NCBI RefSeq assembly: GCF_045862395.1
Contig: NZ_AP023087.1
Location: 2,480,001 to 2,544,000 of the forward strand
Source: Marinicellulosiphila megalodicopiae
GTDB lineage: Bacteria > Pseudomonadota > Gammaproteobacteria > Pseudomonadales > Natronospirillaceae
Reading direction: 5' to 3'
DNA: 64,000 bases
The first letter of the stretch is position 1. Each line of letters opens with the position of its first letter. Both the position numbers and the translations under genes were made by a program. The notes under the pieces were generated by a model. It was given only the letters and a program-made list of their open reading frames with translations, made no database searches and was not told where the DNA came from. This document shows positions 32,006 through 40,401 of this stretch, piece by piece.

Positions 32006-32626
32006 ATGAAAATCAATCCAATTATTTACCTACTTTGTTTTGTTTTAGTATTAAATGGCTGCAAAACTCTAAATAAAGATGAATGCAAAACGGGTGACTG
32101 GGAAACTATTGGTTACGAAGATGGATTACGCGGCGAACTTCGCTCAAGAGTTGGGCAACACAGAGAGGCCTGTGCTAAGCATGGCGTGAAGATTGATTTA
32201 CAATCCTATAATGCAGGCTATGATTCTGGTCTTACACTTTATTGCCAAGCATCAAACGGCTATAAAATGGGATTAAGTGGACGCGTGTATAATTCAGTTT
32301 GCCCTGTTGAGTTAGAAGCCGATTTTTTACTTGGTTATCATGAAGGCCGTGATATTTATGACTTAAAGCGCCAACTTACTCAAATTGAACAAACTCTGAT
32401 CAATAATACAAAATCCATTGAAACTGCGGATACGCAAATTAAACTTTATAAAAATGAAATGCTTTTAGATAGCACAACAGCTGAGCGTAGATTGCAACTT
32501 TGGGAATTAATAGAAACTGAAAACATTAAAATTGATGAGCTAGAACAAAATAGAACTGAATTAGAAGATGAATTAGATGTAATCAAACAAGAAATTGATA
32601 CCAACGTTTCATCAACTTCATTTTAA
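32006..32626 (+). CDS. DUF2799 lipoprotein
   Basis: This protein is 206 aa from MKINPIIYLL (ATG at 32006 with GAGAT upstream); an in-frame ATG four codons earlier is less suited to a signal peptide. The lipobox VLNGC gives Cys19. The body has the DUF2799 pattern, CKTGDWETIGYEDGLRGE, then CAKHGVKIDLQSYNAGYDSGL and YCQASNGYKMGLSGRVYNSVC. A long C-terminal coiled coil follows (about 115-200). The role is unknown. A strong terminator follows directly. Confidence 0.85.
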   Translation: MKINPIIYLLCFVLVLNGCKTLNKDECKTGDWETIGYEDGLRGELRSRVGQHREACAKHGVKIDLQSYNAGYDSGLTLYCQASNGYKMGLSGRVYNSVCPVELEADFLLGYHEGRDIYDLKRQLTQIEQTLINNTKSIETADTQIKLYKNEMLLDSTTAERRLQLWELIETENIKIDELEQNRTELEDELDVIKQEIDTNVSSTSF

Positions 32627-32635
32627 TATATTTAC

Positions 32636-32661
32636 GAGCAGGTATAACCTGCTCTTTTTTT
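32636..32661 (+). terminator. Rho-independent terminator abutting the tatD start codon
   Basis: GAGCAGG and CCTGCTC form a perfect seven-pair stem with a TATAA loop and then seven T (32655-32661). The T tract ends at the base before the ATG of tatD. It terminates the DUF2799 transcript and occupies the place where a tatD ribosome site would be. Confidence 0.9.
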
Positions 32662-33423
32662 ATGTTTGATTCCCACTGTCATTTAAATTTCTCTGAGTTC
32701 GATAACCGCCTCAATGACGAATTAAATCAATGCAAAGCGCTCAATATCAATCATTGGATGATTCCTGGCGTCAAACTTGATAGCATTCATCAGTTTCAAA
32801 ACCTACTGTTAACATCAGCCAATCAGTTTAACCTATATTTCTGCCTAGGTTTGCACCCCTATTTTATTGAACAACACAGCATAGAATCATTAGTAGATTT
32901 TGAAAAACAAATCCATGATTTCACCTTTCACGGCATTGGTGAAACGGGTCTTGATGCAAGTTGTACCAATCACACATTACAAATAAAATTGCTTCGTAGA
33001 CATTTCGAATTAGCCAAACATTCAAACCTTCCAATTATTTTACATCATCGTAAAACTCAACCAGAATTATTGAAAATGGCAAAGCAATACCCAACTGTAA
33101 AAGGTGTGATACATGCATTTAGCGGCAGTTACGAACAAGCAAAACAATGGGTTGATTTAGGATATTATTTGGGAGTGGGAGGAGTAATTACTTACGAGCG
33201 AGCGGTTAAAACAAAAAATGCAATTTCTAAAATAGATTTATCGCACCTGCTACTTGAAACTGACGCCCCTTCAATGCCAATTTTTTTAAAACAGGGGGAA
33301 ATAAATTCGCCAAGCAATCTTCATATTATTGCACAAAATCTTGCTCTACTTAAACAAACAGAGTTATTAATAATTGATCAAGTGACCACTCAAAATGCAA
33401 TGCAATTATTCGGGAAACTGTAA
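32662..33423 (+). CDS. TatD-family metal-dependent hydrolase
   Basis: This 253-aa TIM-barrel hydrolase has the metal ligands DSHCHL (His5 and His7), GIGETGLD (Glu94), ILHHRK (His128), VIHAFSG (His151) and LLETDAPS (late Asp). The family has 3'-5' DNA exonuclease and other hydrolase members (TatD, YcfH, YjjV); which one this represents cannot be fixed. Start choice: MFDSHCHL is the usual family start, yet no Shine-Dalgarno precedes it because a terminator stem and T tract lie immediately upstream. The 3' end overlaps the convergent lambda-P-like gene by 18 bases. Confidence 0.92.
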   Translation: MFDSHCHLNFSEFDNRLNDELNQCKALNINHWMIPGVKLDSIHQFQNLLLTSANQFNLYFCLGLHPYFIEQHSIESLVDFEKQIHDFTFHGIGETGLDASCTNHTLQIKLLRRHFELAKHSNLPIILHHRKTQPELLKMAKQYPTVKGVIHAFSGSYEQAKQWVDLGYYLGVGGVITYERAVKTKNAISKIDLSHLLLETDAPSMPIFLKQGEINSPSNLHIIAQNLALLKQTELLIIDQVTTQNAMQLFGKL

Positions 33424-34215
33424 TTCTAATTTAAGTGTATTTGCTTTTTTAATAGCTTGATCTCGAAATGACGCCCTTGCAGCAGTGCCTTGTGTTTTTA
33501 ATCCATAATAATACAGTTTAGAAATGATTGATGGATCTATGTCAGGGTGTTGTTTGATTTTCAACTCAATTAAATCAACACTATCAGCTTGTCTGGTGGT
33601 ATTTGAAATTGTTTTAATTGGGGATTTTTCAAAAGGTTCATCTTTAAAAAATTGCTCACAAGCTTTCTCGTAATTTTTCTTAAAAATCGGCAGCATATAA
33701 GATTCAGGCTGAGATTTTAAACTAAAAAAATCCGTAACATTTGCAGCGTGCCGAATCACAGGGTGAGACCATTGAAAGGTAACCGGCTGATGAGAACCCA
33801 AACAAGCTTCAACATAGGCATTTCGTGTCGAGGGCAATCCCATTTGCTGCGAAGAAGGTTGAATTAATGCTTTAAACTCACTAATACTAGGCGGCCATGC
33901 AAACTTATCTTTACACTGCTCGATCGCCCACTCTATTTGCTTTTGATTAAAATCTCGCAACGAAAGCGCCCATTCTTTTTTTGCATAATTTAACGTTTGT
34001 GTATCCGAATAAGCCGAATCGTATTTATGGGTATAAATATGATGAAAACGAGCAAACAACATATTGATTAATACGATCGTTTCGTGGGATATTTTATTTG
34101 AGGTATCAGTCTGCCCAGCTTGTGTCGCTGATGTCTCGTAGTTTTTGTCTAACTTCTTCTTTACGCTGTTTAGCGTTTTGTCCAGAGTCTGTATTGAATC
34201 GGTTGGTTTGCTCAT
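33406..34215 (-). CDS. Phage lambda P-like replication (helicase loader-like) protein
   Basis: This 269-aa protein starts at ATG 34215 with GAAGG 6 bases upstream. A central block resembles the lambda replication protein P family: VLINMLFARFHHIYTHKY, then KKEWALSLRDFNQKQIEWAIEQCKDKFAWPPSISEFKALI. Lambda P loads DnaB helicase on DNA. The basic N-terminal 60 residues look disordered. Its first 110 bases overlap, in another frame, the end of the DnaT-like gene. No other phage genes are nearby, so this seems to be a chromosomal primosome-type pair rather than a prophage. The exact role is inferred. Confidence 0.75.
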   Translation of the reverse strand: MSKPTDSIQTLDKTLNSVKKKLDKNYETSATQAGQTDTSNKISHETIVLINMLFARFHHIYTHKYDSAYSDTQTLNYAKKEWALSLRDFNQKQIEWAIEQCKDKFAWPPSISEFKALIQPSSQQMGLPSTRNAYVEACLGSHQPVTFQWSHPVIRHAANVTDFFSLKSQPESYMLPIFKKNYEKACEQFFKDEPFEKSPIKTISNTTRQADSVDLIELKIKQHPDIDPSIISKLYYYGLKTQGTAARASFRDQAIKKANTLKLELQFPE

Positions 34216-34969
34216 TTTGACCTTCAAAAGTGCGTGCACTTGCTTTGGCACGTTGTACCCAATTTATAAATCGTGAATCCCATGACATCGCTGTTTTACC
34301 GCTGTCGATATAATATTGCTTAAATACAGGAAGCTGATCTTTTGCAAATTGAACCGGTATATTATGCAAGCGCAGCATTTCATGAAACTGCTCACTTGGC
34401 TCCCAGCTTTTATCCATTTTGGATAATGCATGTGAAGATAAAGAATTTTGAGAGTATATCGGTGTCGATTTCGGTTGATGTAAATGCCCAAGCGGATTAC
34501 CACGGTTCTGATTGTACATTCTGGCTTCATTTGCGCTATCAGTTTTAGCCTGTGTCATTCTCTCTGGTTCAATAACATTAGAAGCAGAAACTGACTCAAT
34601 TGATTCGAGGTTTCGTTTCTCGAAACTAGAGTCTAGGTTTGAAGTCTCTGTTGTATTTGGTGTTTTGACTGAAGACTCAGCTTCATTGATGGACTTCTCA
34701 ACTCCCACTAAAACCAAACCTTTCCAGCAACCACCATGAGATTGAGAAATCGTCAATAAACCTAAACCTTGCAAACTCATTAATACTTGATGGGTTTGCT
34801 CAATTGACCAAAACCCTAATATTGAACGTTGTTTTTCATGATTTAATTCAAACTGACCATTTGAAAGTAACGTGCATTGTTGTAAAAACTGCAGCAATAT
34901 AGATTCATTTAAACCTATTGTCTGAGCCAATGAAGATGAAAAAAGTAGCGGTTGTTCAGTAACCGACAT
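34106..34969 (-). CDS. DnaT-like primosomal / ssDNA-binding domain protein
   Basis: This 287-aa protein starts at ATG 34969 (AAAGG 10 bases upstream; a TTG two codons earlier is the alternative). Residues about 1-95 resemble a winged-helix replication-initiator type domain (LFSSSLAQTIGLNESILLQFLQQC, then ILGFWSIEQTHQVLMSLQGLGLLTI). A long Ser/Thr/Asn-rich linker follows. The DnaT-like C-terminal domain (about 190-245) reads SWEPSEQFHEMLRLHNIPVQFAKDQLP, then SGKTAMSWDSRFINWVQRAK. E. coli DnaT hands DnaB/DnaC to PriA-bound forks. The pairing with a lambda-P-like gene suggests a replication-restart loader module. Confidence 0.78.
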   Translation of the reverse strand: MSVTEQPLLFSSSLAQTIGLNESILLQFLQQCTLLSNGQFELNHEKQRSILGFWSIEQTHQVLMSLQGLGLLTISQSHGGCWKGLVLVGVEKSINEAESSVKTPNTTETSNLDSSFEKRNLESIESVSASNVIEPERMTQAKTDSANEARMYNQNRGNPLGHLHQPKSTPIYSQNSLSSHALSKMDKSWEPSEQFHEMLRLHNIPVQFAKDQLPVFKQYYIDSGKTAMSWDSRFINWVQRAKASARTFEGQNEQTNRFNTDSGQNAKQRKEEVRQKLRDISDTSWAD

Positions 34970-35110
34970 ATACAAAAAACCTTTAAAAACTTACAAATTT
35001 AATTCATTTTATCAGCGCAAAGGCACTACGTACAATGGTTTCTAACTCTAACATTTTTGCTTGGCACACAACCCACTGTACATCACGACTCAGCCTAAAT
35101 ATATTTATCC

Positions 35111-36127
35111 TCACATACTTACTTCAAACAAAACGGGCCAACCTTGCTGAAATTTCACCGAAAACAACTCCCATTGCAATTGATTATTTTCCACATCTAA
35201 TACATTTGCGATTCTAGAATCATTTGCAACCTGTAAAATAGATTGAAAACCTAATGCGACGTATTGGTTCGGGGCCGAAGAATATTGGGTTAAATAATGT
35301 TCAACCAACCAATCATTAGCCAAATTTAAATCGCCCTGTTCCTCTTGCTGATAATGATAAAAACCTAGAATAGACAAATCATTAAAAGCAGAAAACAACA
35401 TTGTTTGCTTAAGGGTGGCATTTATTAGTACCCATTTCACAGACAAACTTAATAATTTTTGAATGTCTAAATCATCAGATTGTTGCAAAGCGGATAAGAA
35501 TAAAGCTTGTTCTTTCGGGTAGATCAATAGATGCTGGCAGGAATCAACTTGGCAACTTTGAGTGACAAATTGTGCAAAATTTAATGTTGGATTCGTTTCT
35601 TGAAACTGCGTTAAATTCACATGTGCCTGCCACAATCGATAAATATTCGAAAATAGAATATTCCCTTCAGTATTTGTAAGATCTGAAATTTTAACTTTTA
35701 ATAAATTGGCACTAATACCAGCATTATTTTGAATGTCTTGCCATATTGTAAAACTGAGTAATTCTAGTAAGGAATTACTCTTTCTTATTTGATTTAAATA
35801 CTCAAAATTAGATAATTCCTTTGAGTCCGGACCAAGCATAACCACATCAATTAACGAGGATTGTTCAAAATCCATTGCAGCCAATTGGTGATAAGAAACC
35901 AATTCAAAGTCAATATTTACCTCTTGATCACGTAAAAATTCAACAGCGAGCAACATGCCTGATTGCAAGTCCAATGCAATGGAATTAGAAGCACTCAGTT
36001 TTTCAGTCATCCAAACAACAGATAACGCTTTTGCCTTTAAATTAAAGCTTATCGATGAAAATACGGTTATAAAAAAAAGGAAGGTGATGCACACCTTCCT
36101 TTTAGGGTAACGATTAAAACTTAACAA
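35111..36127 (-). CDS. Exported protein, possible periplasmic-binding-protein fold
   Basis: This 338-aa protein has an N-terminal signal (KRKVCITFLFFITVFSSISFNLKAKA) and a soluble alpha/beta body. The pattern (LSVVWMTEKLSASNSIALDLQSGMLLAVEFLRDQ, later IDVVMLGPDS, ILGFYHY) is reminiscent of branched-chain-type periplasmic binding proteins, but I cannot name a family. The open frame starts at TTG directly after the galU stop, with AAAAGGA 9 bases upstream inside galU. A GTG 11 codons later is too close to its own AAGGA. TTG initiation coupled to galU is therefore the best reading. Confidence 0.6.
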   Translation of the reverse strand: MLSFNRYPKRKVCITFLFFITVFSSISFNLKAKALSVVWMTEKLSASNSIALDLQSGMLLAVEFLRDQEVNIDFELVSYHQLAAMDFEQSSLIDVVMLGPDSKELSNFEYLNQIRKSNSLLELLSFTIWQDIQNNAGISANLLKVKISDLTNTEGNILFSNIYRLWQAHVNLTQFQETNPTLNFAQFVTQSCQVDSCQHLLIYPKEQALFLSALQQSDDLDIQKLLSLSVKWVLINATLKQTMLFSAFNDLSILGFYHYQQEEQGDLNLANDWLVEHYLTQYSSAPNQYVALGFQSILQVANDSRIANVLDVENNQLQWELFSVKFQQGWPVLFEVSM

Positions 36128-36970
36128 TTATGCTAATCCTTTTAAATAAAGGTTTTCATATACATAATTGGTTGCCTCAACAAACCCTTCTACTGAACCG
36201 CAATCAAAACGATTGCCTTTAAATTTATAGGCAATCACACATCCATCTTTTGCTTGTTGCAATAACGCATCGGTTAATTGTATTTCACCGCCTTTTCCAG
36301 GTGGCGTTTTTTCAATGATAGAAAAAATATCAGGTGTTAAAATATAACGACCGATAATTGCAAGATTTGAAGGCGCCTCTTCTTTTGAAGGTTTTTCAAC
36401 CATATCACTGACTTTATAAAGCCCATCTTTTAACTCTTCGCCTTTAATGACCCCATATTTATGAATTTCATCTTCTGGCACTTCCATCACGGCAACAATA
36501 GAGCATCGAAATTGATTAAACACTTTAACCATTTGCTCTAACACATTGGCCTGAGTGTTATCTTCTTGAAGACATAAATCATCTGCTAACACCACACCAA
36601 ACGGCTCCATACCGGTTAATGTCCTCCCAGTCAAAATAGCATGCCCCAAACCTTTCATTTCTGCTTGGCGTGTGAAAGAGAAAATACAGCCTTTCATAAC
36701 TTTACGAATGGAATCTAAATATTGTTCTTTGCCTGTTCCTGAAATTTGATGTTCCAATTCGTAGGAGATATCAAAGTGATCTGCGATGGCTCGTTTGCCT
36801 CGTCCTGTGATAAACCCTACCTCAGTCAATCCAGCTGATAACGCCTCTTCAACACCATATTGCACTAAAGGTTTGTTCACTATTGGCAGCATTTCTTTGG
36901 CTAATGCTTTGGTTGCAGGTAAAAATCGAGTCCCATAACCACCTACTGGGAATATACATTTTTTAATCAT
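36128..36970 (-). CDS. galU: UTP-glucose-1-phosphate uridylyltransferase
   Basis: This 280-aa nucleotidyltransferase has IFPVGGYGTRFLPATKALAKEMLPIVNKP (uridylyl-binding loop and Lys), QYGVEEAL, VVLADDLC, VEKPSKEEAPSNLAIIGRYIL and GEIQLTDAL. This is the bacterial GalU pattern and length. It makes UDP-glucose for LPS, exopolysaccharide and osmolytes in the cytoplasm. It follows the ABC exporter by 5 bases and abuts the exported-protein gene, so the three form one leftward unit. Confidence 0.95.
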   Translation of the reverse strand: MIKKCIFPVGGYGTRFLPATKALAKEMLPIVNKPLVQYGVEEALSAGLTEVGFITGRGKRAIADHFDISYELEHQISGTGKEQYLDSIRKVMKGCIFSFTRQAEMKGLGHAILTGRTLTGMEPFGVVLADDLCLQEDNTQANVLEQMVKVFNQFRCSIVAVMEVPEDEIHKYGVIKGEELKDGLYKVSDMVEKPSKEEAPSNLAIIGRYILTPDIFSIIEKTPPGKGGEIQLTDALLQQAKDGCVIAYKFKGNRFDCGSVEGFVEATNYVYENLYLKGLA

Positions 36971-36975
36971 AATAG

Positions 36976-38778
36976 TTACTCTTTTAATCCAGATTCAATT
37001 TGTTCCGATCGCTGTCGGTCCCATAACTTTGCATACATCGAGGCATTTAATAAAAGCGCCTCATGTGTCCCTTGTTCGATGACCTGCCCTGCATCCAACA
37101 CCACTATCTTATCGGCATCAACTATCGTAGACAACCTATGCGCGATAACTAGCGTACTTTTCTGTTCACTTAACGCGTTAAAACTTGCCATAATTTTTTG
37201 CTCTGACAAGGTATCTAATGAAGAAGTTGCTTCATCAAAAATTAAAATTTTCGGATCTTTCAAAAAAACTCGAGCAATCGATACTCTTTGTTTTTCTCCA
37301 CCTGATAATTTTAATCCGCGCTCCCCCACCATAGTGAGTTCTTTTTCTGGTAACGCTTGAATAAAATCATATAAATTTGCATCTTTTATCGCACGCCACA
37401 CATCTTGCTCAGTAGCCTCTAAATTGCCATATTGCACATTGGCAAAAATTGTATCGTTAAATAGCACAGTGTCTTGAGGCACAACACCTATGTTTTTGCG
37501 TAATGATGCCTGGGTGACCTGATGTATATTTTGCGAATCAATGATTATTTGCCCGCTTGTGTTTTCGTAAAAACGAAATAACAATTTAGCAATAGTTGAT
37601 TTTCCTGAGCCAGATGCACCAACTAATGCAACTTTTTGACCAGCATCAATTTTAAAGCTCACTTCATTTAATATTTTACGTTTAGCATCGTAATGAAAAT
37701 CGACGTTTTTAAACTCAATATTCGCATTTTCGCAAATCAATGTTTTGGCATTTGAGACATCATTAACTTGGCTTTTTGTATTTAATAATCCATGCATATG
37801 CTCCAAATCCGTCATGGCCCGTTTGATTTCACGATAGATAAAACCAAGCATATTTAAAGGACCAAACAATGTCATCATTAATGCATTCACAGCCACTAAA
37901 TCCCCTTGACTCATATTTCCAGAAATCACTTCAAAACAAGATAAAACAAGGGTTCCCACCCAACTCAAAGTAATAATCAAACCCTGGCCTGAGTTTAAAA
38001 ATGCAAGGCTTAATCGATTTTTTAAACGTGCGTTTTCCCATTTTTGTAAGGAATCGCTAAAGCGGTTTGACTCTGCTTGTTCATTTGAAAAATATTTAAC
38101 TGTTTCATAATTTAACAATGAATCTACTGCACGAGTATTAGCTTTAGAGTCTTCCAAGTTTGTTTGGCGAATGAATTTCGTTCGCCACGCTGTTACCACA
38201 ACAGTAAATAATACATAGGCGATAATTGAGCTTAAAATGATCGAGCCAAACCAGACAGAATATAGTCTTGTCACAACTTCCATTGTTAAAATCAAAGTTA
38301 AAATAGTAGGCGCAATATTAAGCAATAAAGCACGCATGATAAAGCTAATCCCCTGAGCACCGCGCTCCATATCTTTACTGATTCCCCCGGTTTGCCTAGA
38401 TAGATGAAAACTCAAATCTAATTGATGCAAATGGGCAAATAATTTCAAATTCATTTTACTGATCAATCGTTCGGTAACTCGAGCAAATAACACATCTCTA
38501 AATTCAGCTAAAAAGGTAAGCGAAAACCGAAACAACCCATATAAAACAAGCGCCGCAACAGGCAATACCACCACATTAACCTGTTCAAAATGATCAACAA
38601 TACCCCCTAACAAAAAAGGCAAAGTAACGTTGATTTTAGCCGCTAAAAACAACGTAACCAAAGCAAATATGACTCGCCATTTAAACTGCCAAATATAAGG
38701 CCAAAGCATCAAAATGACATGCTTAATCATTAGGGTATTAACGGGTTTTACTTCTTCTGTACTTTTCGAGCCGCGCAT
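36976..38778 (-). CDS. Atm1/HMT1-type ABC exporter, fused permease-ATPase
   Basis: This 600-aa half-transporter has six membrane helices within about 20-320 and an ATPase with Walker A GASGSGKST (387-395), signature LSGGEKQRVSIAR and Walker B ILIFDEATSSLD. The segments GGISKDMERGAQGISF (131-146) and LNYETVKYFSNEQ (222-234) are hallmarks of the Atm1/ABCB7 subgroup, which exports glutathione-linked sulfur or metal-thiol compounds, rather than of MsbA. It works as a homodimer in the inner membrane. It is 18 bases downstream of truC and 5 bases before galU. Confidence 0.92.
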   Translation of the reverse strand: MRGSKSTEEVKPVNTLMIKHVILMLWPYIWQFKWRVIFALVTLFLAAKINVTLPFLLGGIVDHFEQVNVVVLPVAALVLYGLFRFSLTFLAEFRDVLFARVTERLISKMNLKLFAHLHQLDLSFHLSRQTGGISKDMERGAQGISFIMRALLLNIAPTILTLILTMEVVTRLYSVWFGSIILSSIIAYVLFTVVVTAWRTKFIRQTNLEDSKANTRAVDSLLNYETVKYFSNEQAESNRFSDSLQKWENARLKNRLSLAFLNSGQGLIITLSWVGTLVLSCFEVISGNMSQGDLVAVNALMMTLFGPLNMLGFIYREIKRAMTDLEHMHGLLNTKSQVNDVSNAKTLICENANIEFKNVDFHYDAKRKILNEVSFKIDAGQKVALVGASGSGKSTIAKLLFRFYENTSGQIIIDSQNIHQVTQASLRKNIGVVPQDTVLFNDTIFANVQYGNLEATEQDVWRAIKDANLYDFIQALPEKELTMVGERGLKLSGGEKQRVSIARVFLKDPKILIFDEATSSLDTLSEQKIMASFNALSEQKSTLVIAHRLSTIVDADKIVVLDAGQVIEQGTHEALLLNASMYAKLWDRQRSEQIESGLKE

Positions 38779-38796
38779 AGAATTCCTAAGGGTGAA

Positions 38797-39525
38797 TCAA
38801 AGTAAATCTAACTGGTTTAACATGAAATCAAACTCTATAGATCTTGGAGCCTCAATGGAAATGAGATGTTGTGAATAAGGATGTAGGAATTGCATTTTAT
38901 TTGCACGTAATGCAAGGCGAGACCAATTTAACCGATCTTTTAATGTGCGATTGGTTTTATTACAACCATGGCGCGTATCCCCCAATAATGGATGATGAAT
39001 ATGTTTAAAGTGACGTCTAATTTGGTGCTTACGCCCTGTTTTGGGTCGAATAGAGACAAAAGAAAAACGCCCCGTGGGATGTCCATTTAGCTCAATTTCA
39101 ATCTGACTTTGCTTTAAACAGGTAAAATGGGTCAGCGCATCTTGAGCTTCTTTAACAGGATTTGAAAATTTATTGGCAATTTTATCGTGCTCAGGCTTTA
39201 ACGCATAATCAATTTCTCCTGATGACGGCGCCCAACCTCGACAAATGGCGATATAATTTTTTTCAATTAAGTTTTGTTCAAACATCAAACCTATTTTTTG
39301 AGCTGCATCAACATGCTTTGCAAACAATAATAAACCGCAAGTTGGACGATCCAAACGATGGACATTATGAATTTTATCAACATTTAAATATCGCTTCATT
39401 TGATCCACAGCAAAATCGTCATCGTTTTTACTTAACCAACTAGGATGCACTAACAATCCAGACGGTTTATCCATAACAACAAAATCATCATCTTCAAAAA
39501 CGATTACAGGCAGATTATTCGTCAT
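38797..39525 (-). CDS. truC: RluA-family tRNA pseudouridine(65) synthase TruC
   Basis: This protein is 242 aa from ATG 39525 (MTNNLPVIVFEDDDFVVMDKPSGLLVHPS). The active-site motif VHRLDRPTCGLLLFAK has catalytic Asp59, and the late block FSFVSIRPKTGRKHQIRRHFKHIHHPLLGD is typical. The short length without an S4 domain and the HRLDRPTxG pattern fit TruC, which modifies U65 in some tRNAs. The ATG overlaps the preceding small gene by 11 bases, so the two are coupled. The open frame extends 8 codons further but lies within the previous gene. Confidence 0.88.
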   Translation of the reverse strand: MTNNLPVIVFEDDDFVVMDKPSGLLVHPSWLSKNDDDFAVDQMKRYLNVDKIHNVHRLDRPTCGLLLFAKHVDAAQKIGLMFEQNLIEKNYIAICRGWAPSSGEIDYALKPEHDKIANKFSNPVKEAQDALTHFTCLKQSQIEIELNGHPTGRFSFVSIRPKTGRKHQIRRHFKHIHHPLLGDTRHGCNKTNRTLKDRLNWSRLALRANKMQFLHPYSQHLISIEAPRSIEFDFMLNQLDLL

Positions 39526-39727
39526 CAAAAGCCAATTCAGTGGTGACAACTGAGTGACATTTCACGCATTTTCCATCAATAAAGATCTTACCTTCAATTT
39601 CATATTCCTGAGGATCTTCCATTCCTAAGTCTTCTTTCATACAGGTATTACACCAAGTCATTTGTAAAAATTCAGTTTTCTCTTCTTGATTACGTAGTGA
39701 AAAATCTCGCTTAATTCGATCAGTCAT
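39515..39727 (-). CDS. Small zinc-ribbon-like protein upstream of truC
   Basis: This 70-aa acidic protein has two cysteine pairs, CNTC (26-29) and CVKC (54-57), 24 residues apart, the layout of a four-Cys zinc ribbon. The ends are charged (MTDRIKRDFSLRNQEEKTEF at the N-terminus). Its 3' end overlaps truC by 11 bases, suggesting coordinated expression and perhaps a link to RNA modification. No named family is recognised; in enterobacteria truC has a different small neighbour (yqcC). Confidence 0.7.
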   Translation of the reverse strand: MTDRIKRDFSLRNQEEKTEFLQMTWCNTCMKEDLGMEDPQEYEIEGKIFIDGKCVKCHSVVTTELAFDDE

Positions 39728-39812
39728 AAAATATCTCTCGCGTTAATTAGGTAGGCGATTATAATTGAGCCTCTTTTGCTTACCAACCTTTTTTAAGTCA
39801 GTTGAACTAATC

Positions 39813-40298
39813 ATGCCTTCAAAACAAAATTACCCATGTATCGTTTCATTCCAATCCAGTGATTTAAGTGAACTCAGTGTACCCATTTGCTTGGGCTGGA
39901 GTCTAAGTGATGGTCAATATAAATGCATCACCATCATTCCAGAAGATGAATGGCTCGATGGCATTGATCAAGGCGAGTACAATCTGGAAGATCTATTTGA
40001 TTTTGGTGTCACTGCTCAAGATTTAATCAAAGAATTGAATCAGGATTGCGATAAGCAAATCATTTATAGCTCAGATCCTGCTTGGTTGGATGATGTGTTA
40101 AATTGCTTGTATTCAAGTATCGAACAACCCCACCCTTTTCAAATTGAAAGCGTATTTGATTTATTCGAAAATCATGACTATCAAACCATCGTTGACACAT
40201 CAACAGAGCTGTATTTAGAGCTAGGGTTAGCTCCTTTAGAGCCAGAAGATCAGATCAAAATGTGGCTACACCTCTATAATGAATTAATATTAAATTGA
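39813..40298 (+). CDS. Hypothetical acidic cytoplasmic protein
   Basis: This 161-aa protein starts at MPSKQNYPCIVSFQ (39813); the frame is open 16 codons earlier without better support. It has no signal, membrane segment or known motif. Sequence such as CLGWSLSDGQYKCITIIPEDEWLDGIDQGEYNLEDLFDFGVTAQDL suggests an RNase H-like or exonuclease-type alpha/beta protein, but key acids cannot be assigned. It is divergent from the zinc-ribbon/truC pair. Confidence 0.6.
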   Translation: MPSKQNYPCIVSFQSSDLSELSVPICLGWSLSDGQYKCITIIPEDEWLDGIDQGEYNLEDLFDFGVTAQDLIKELNQDCDKQIIYSSDPAWLDDVLNCLYSSIEQPHPFQIESVFDLFENHDYQTIVDTSTELYLELGLAPLEPEDQIKMWLHLYNELILN

Positions 40299-40401
40299 AC
40301 CATAAAAAAATATTTCAAATTCAACATTTATTTTACTTGATCTAATTAAGCAATAGGCGTATATCTGCGCGACTTTTTATTTACTTGAGCGAAATGGCAC
40401 C

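Noticed and set aside
33406..34969. Prophage, because of the lambda-P-like gene
   Set aside because: The flanking genes are tatD and an exported-protein/galU unit. There are no integrase, repressor, capsid or lysis genes.
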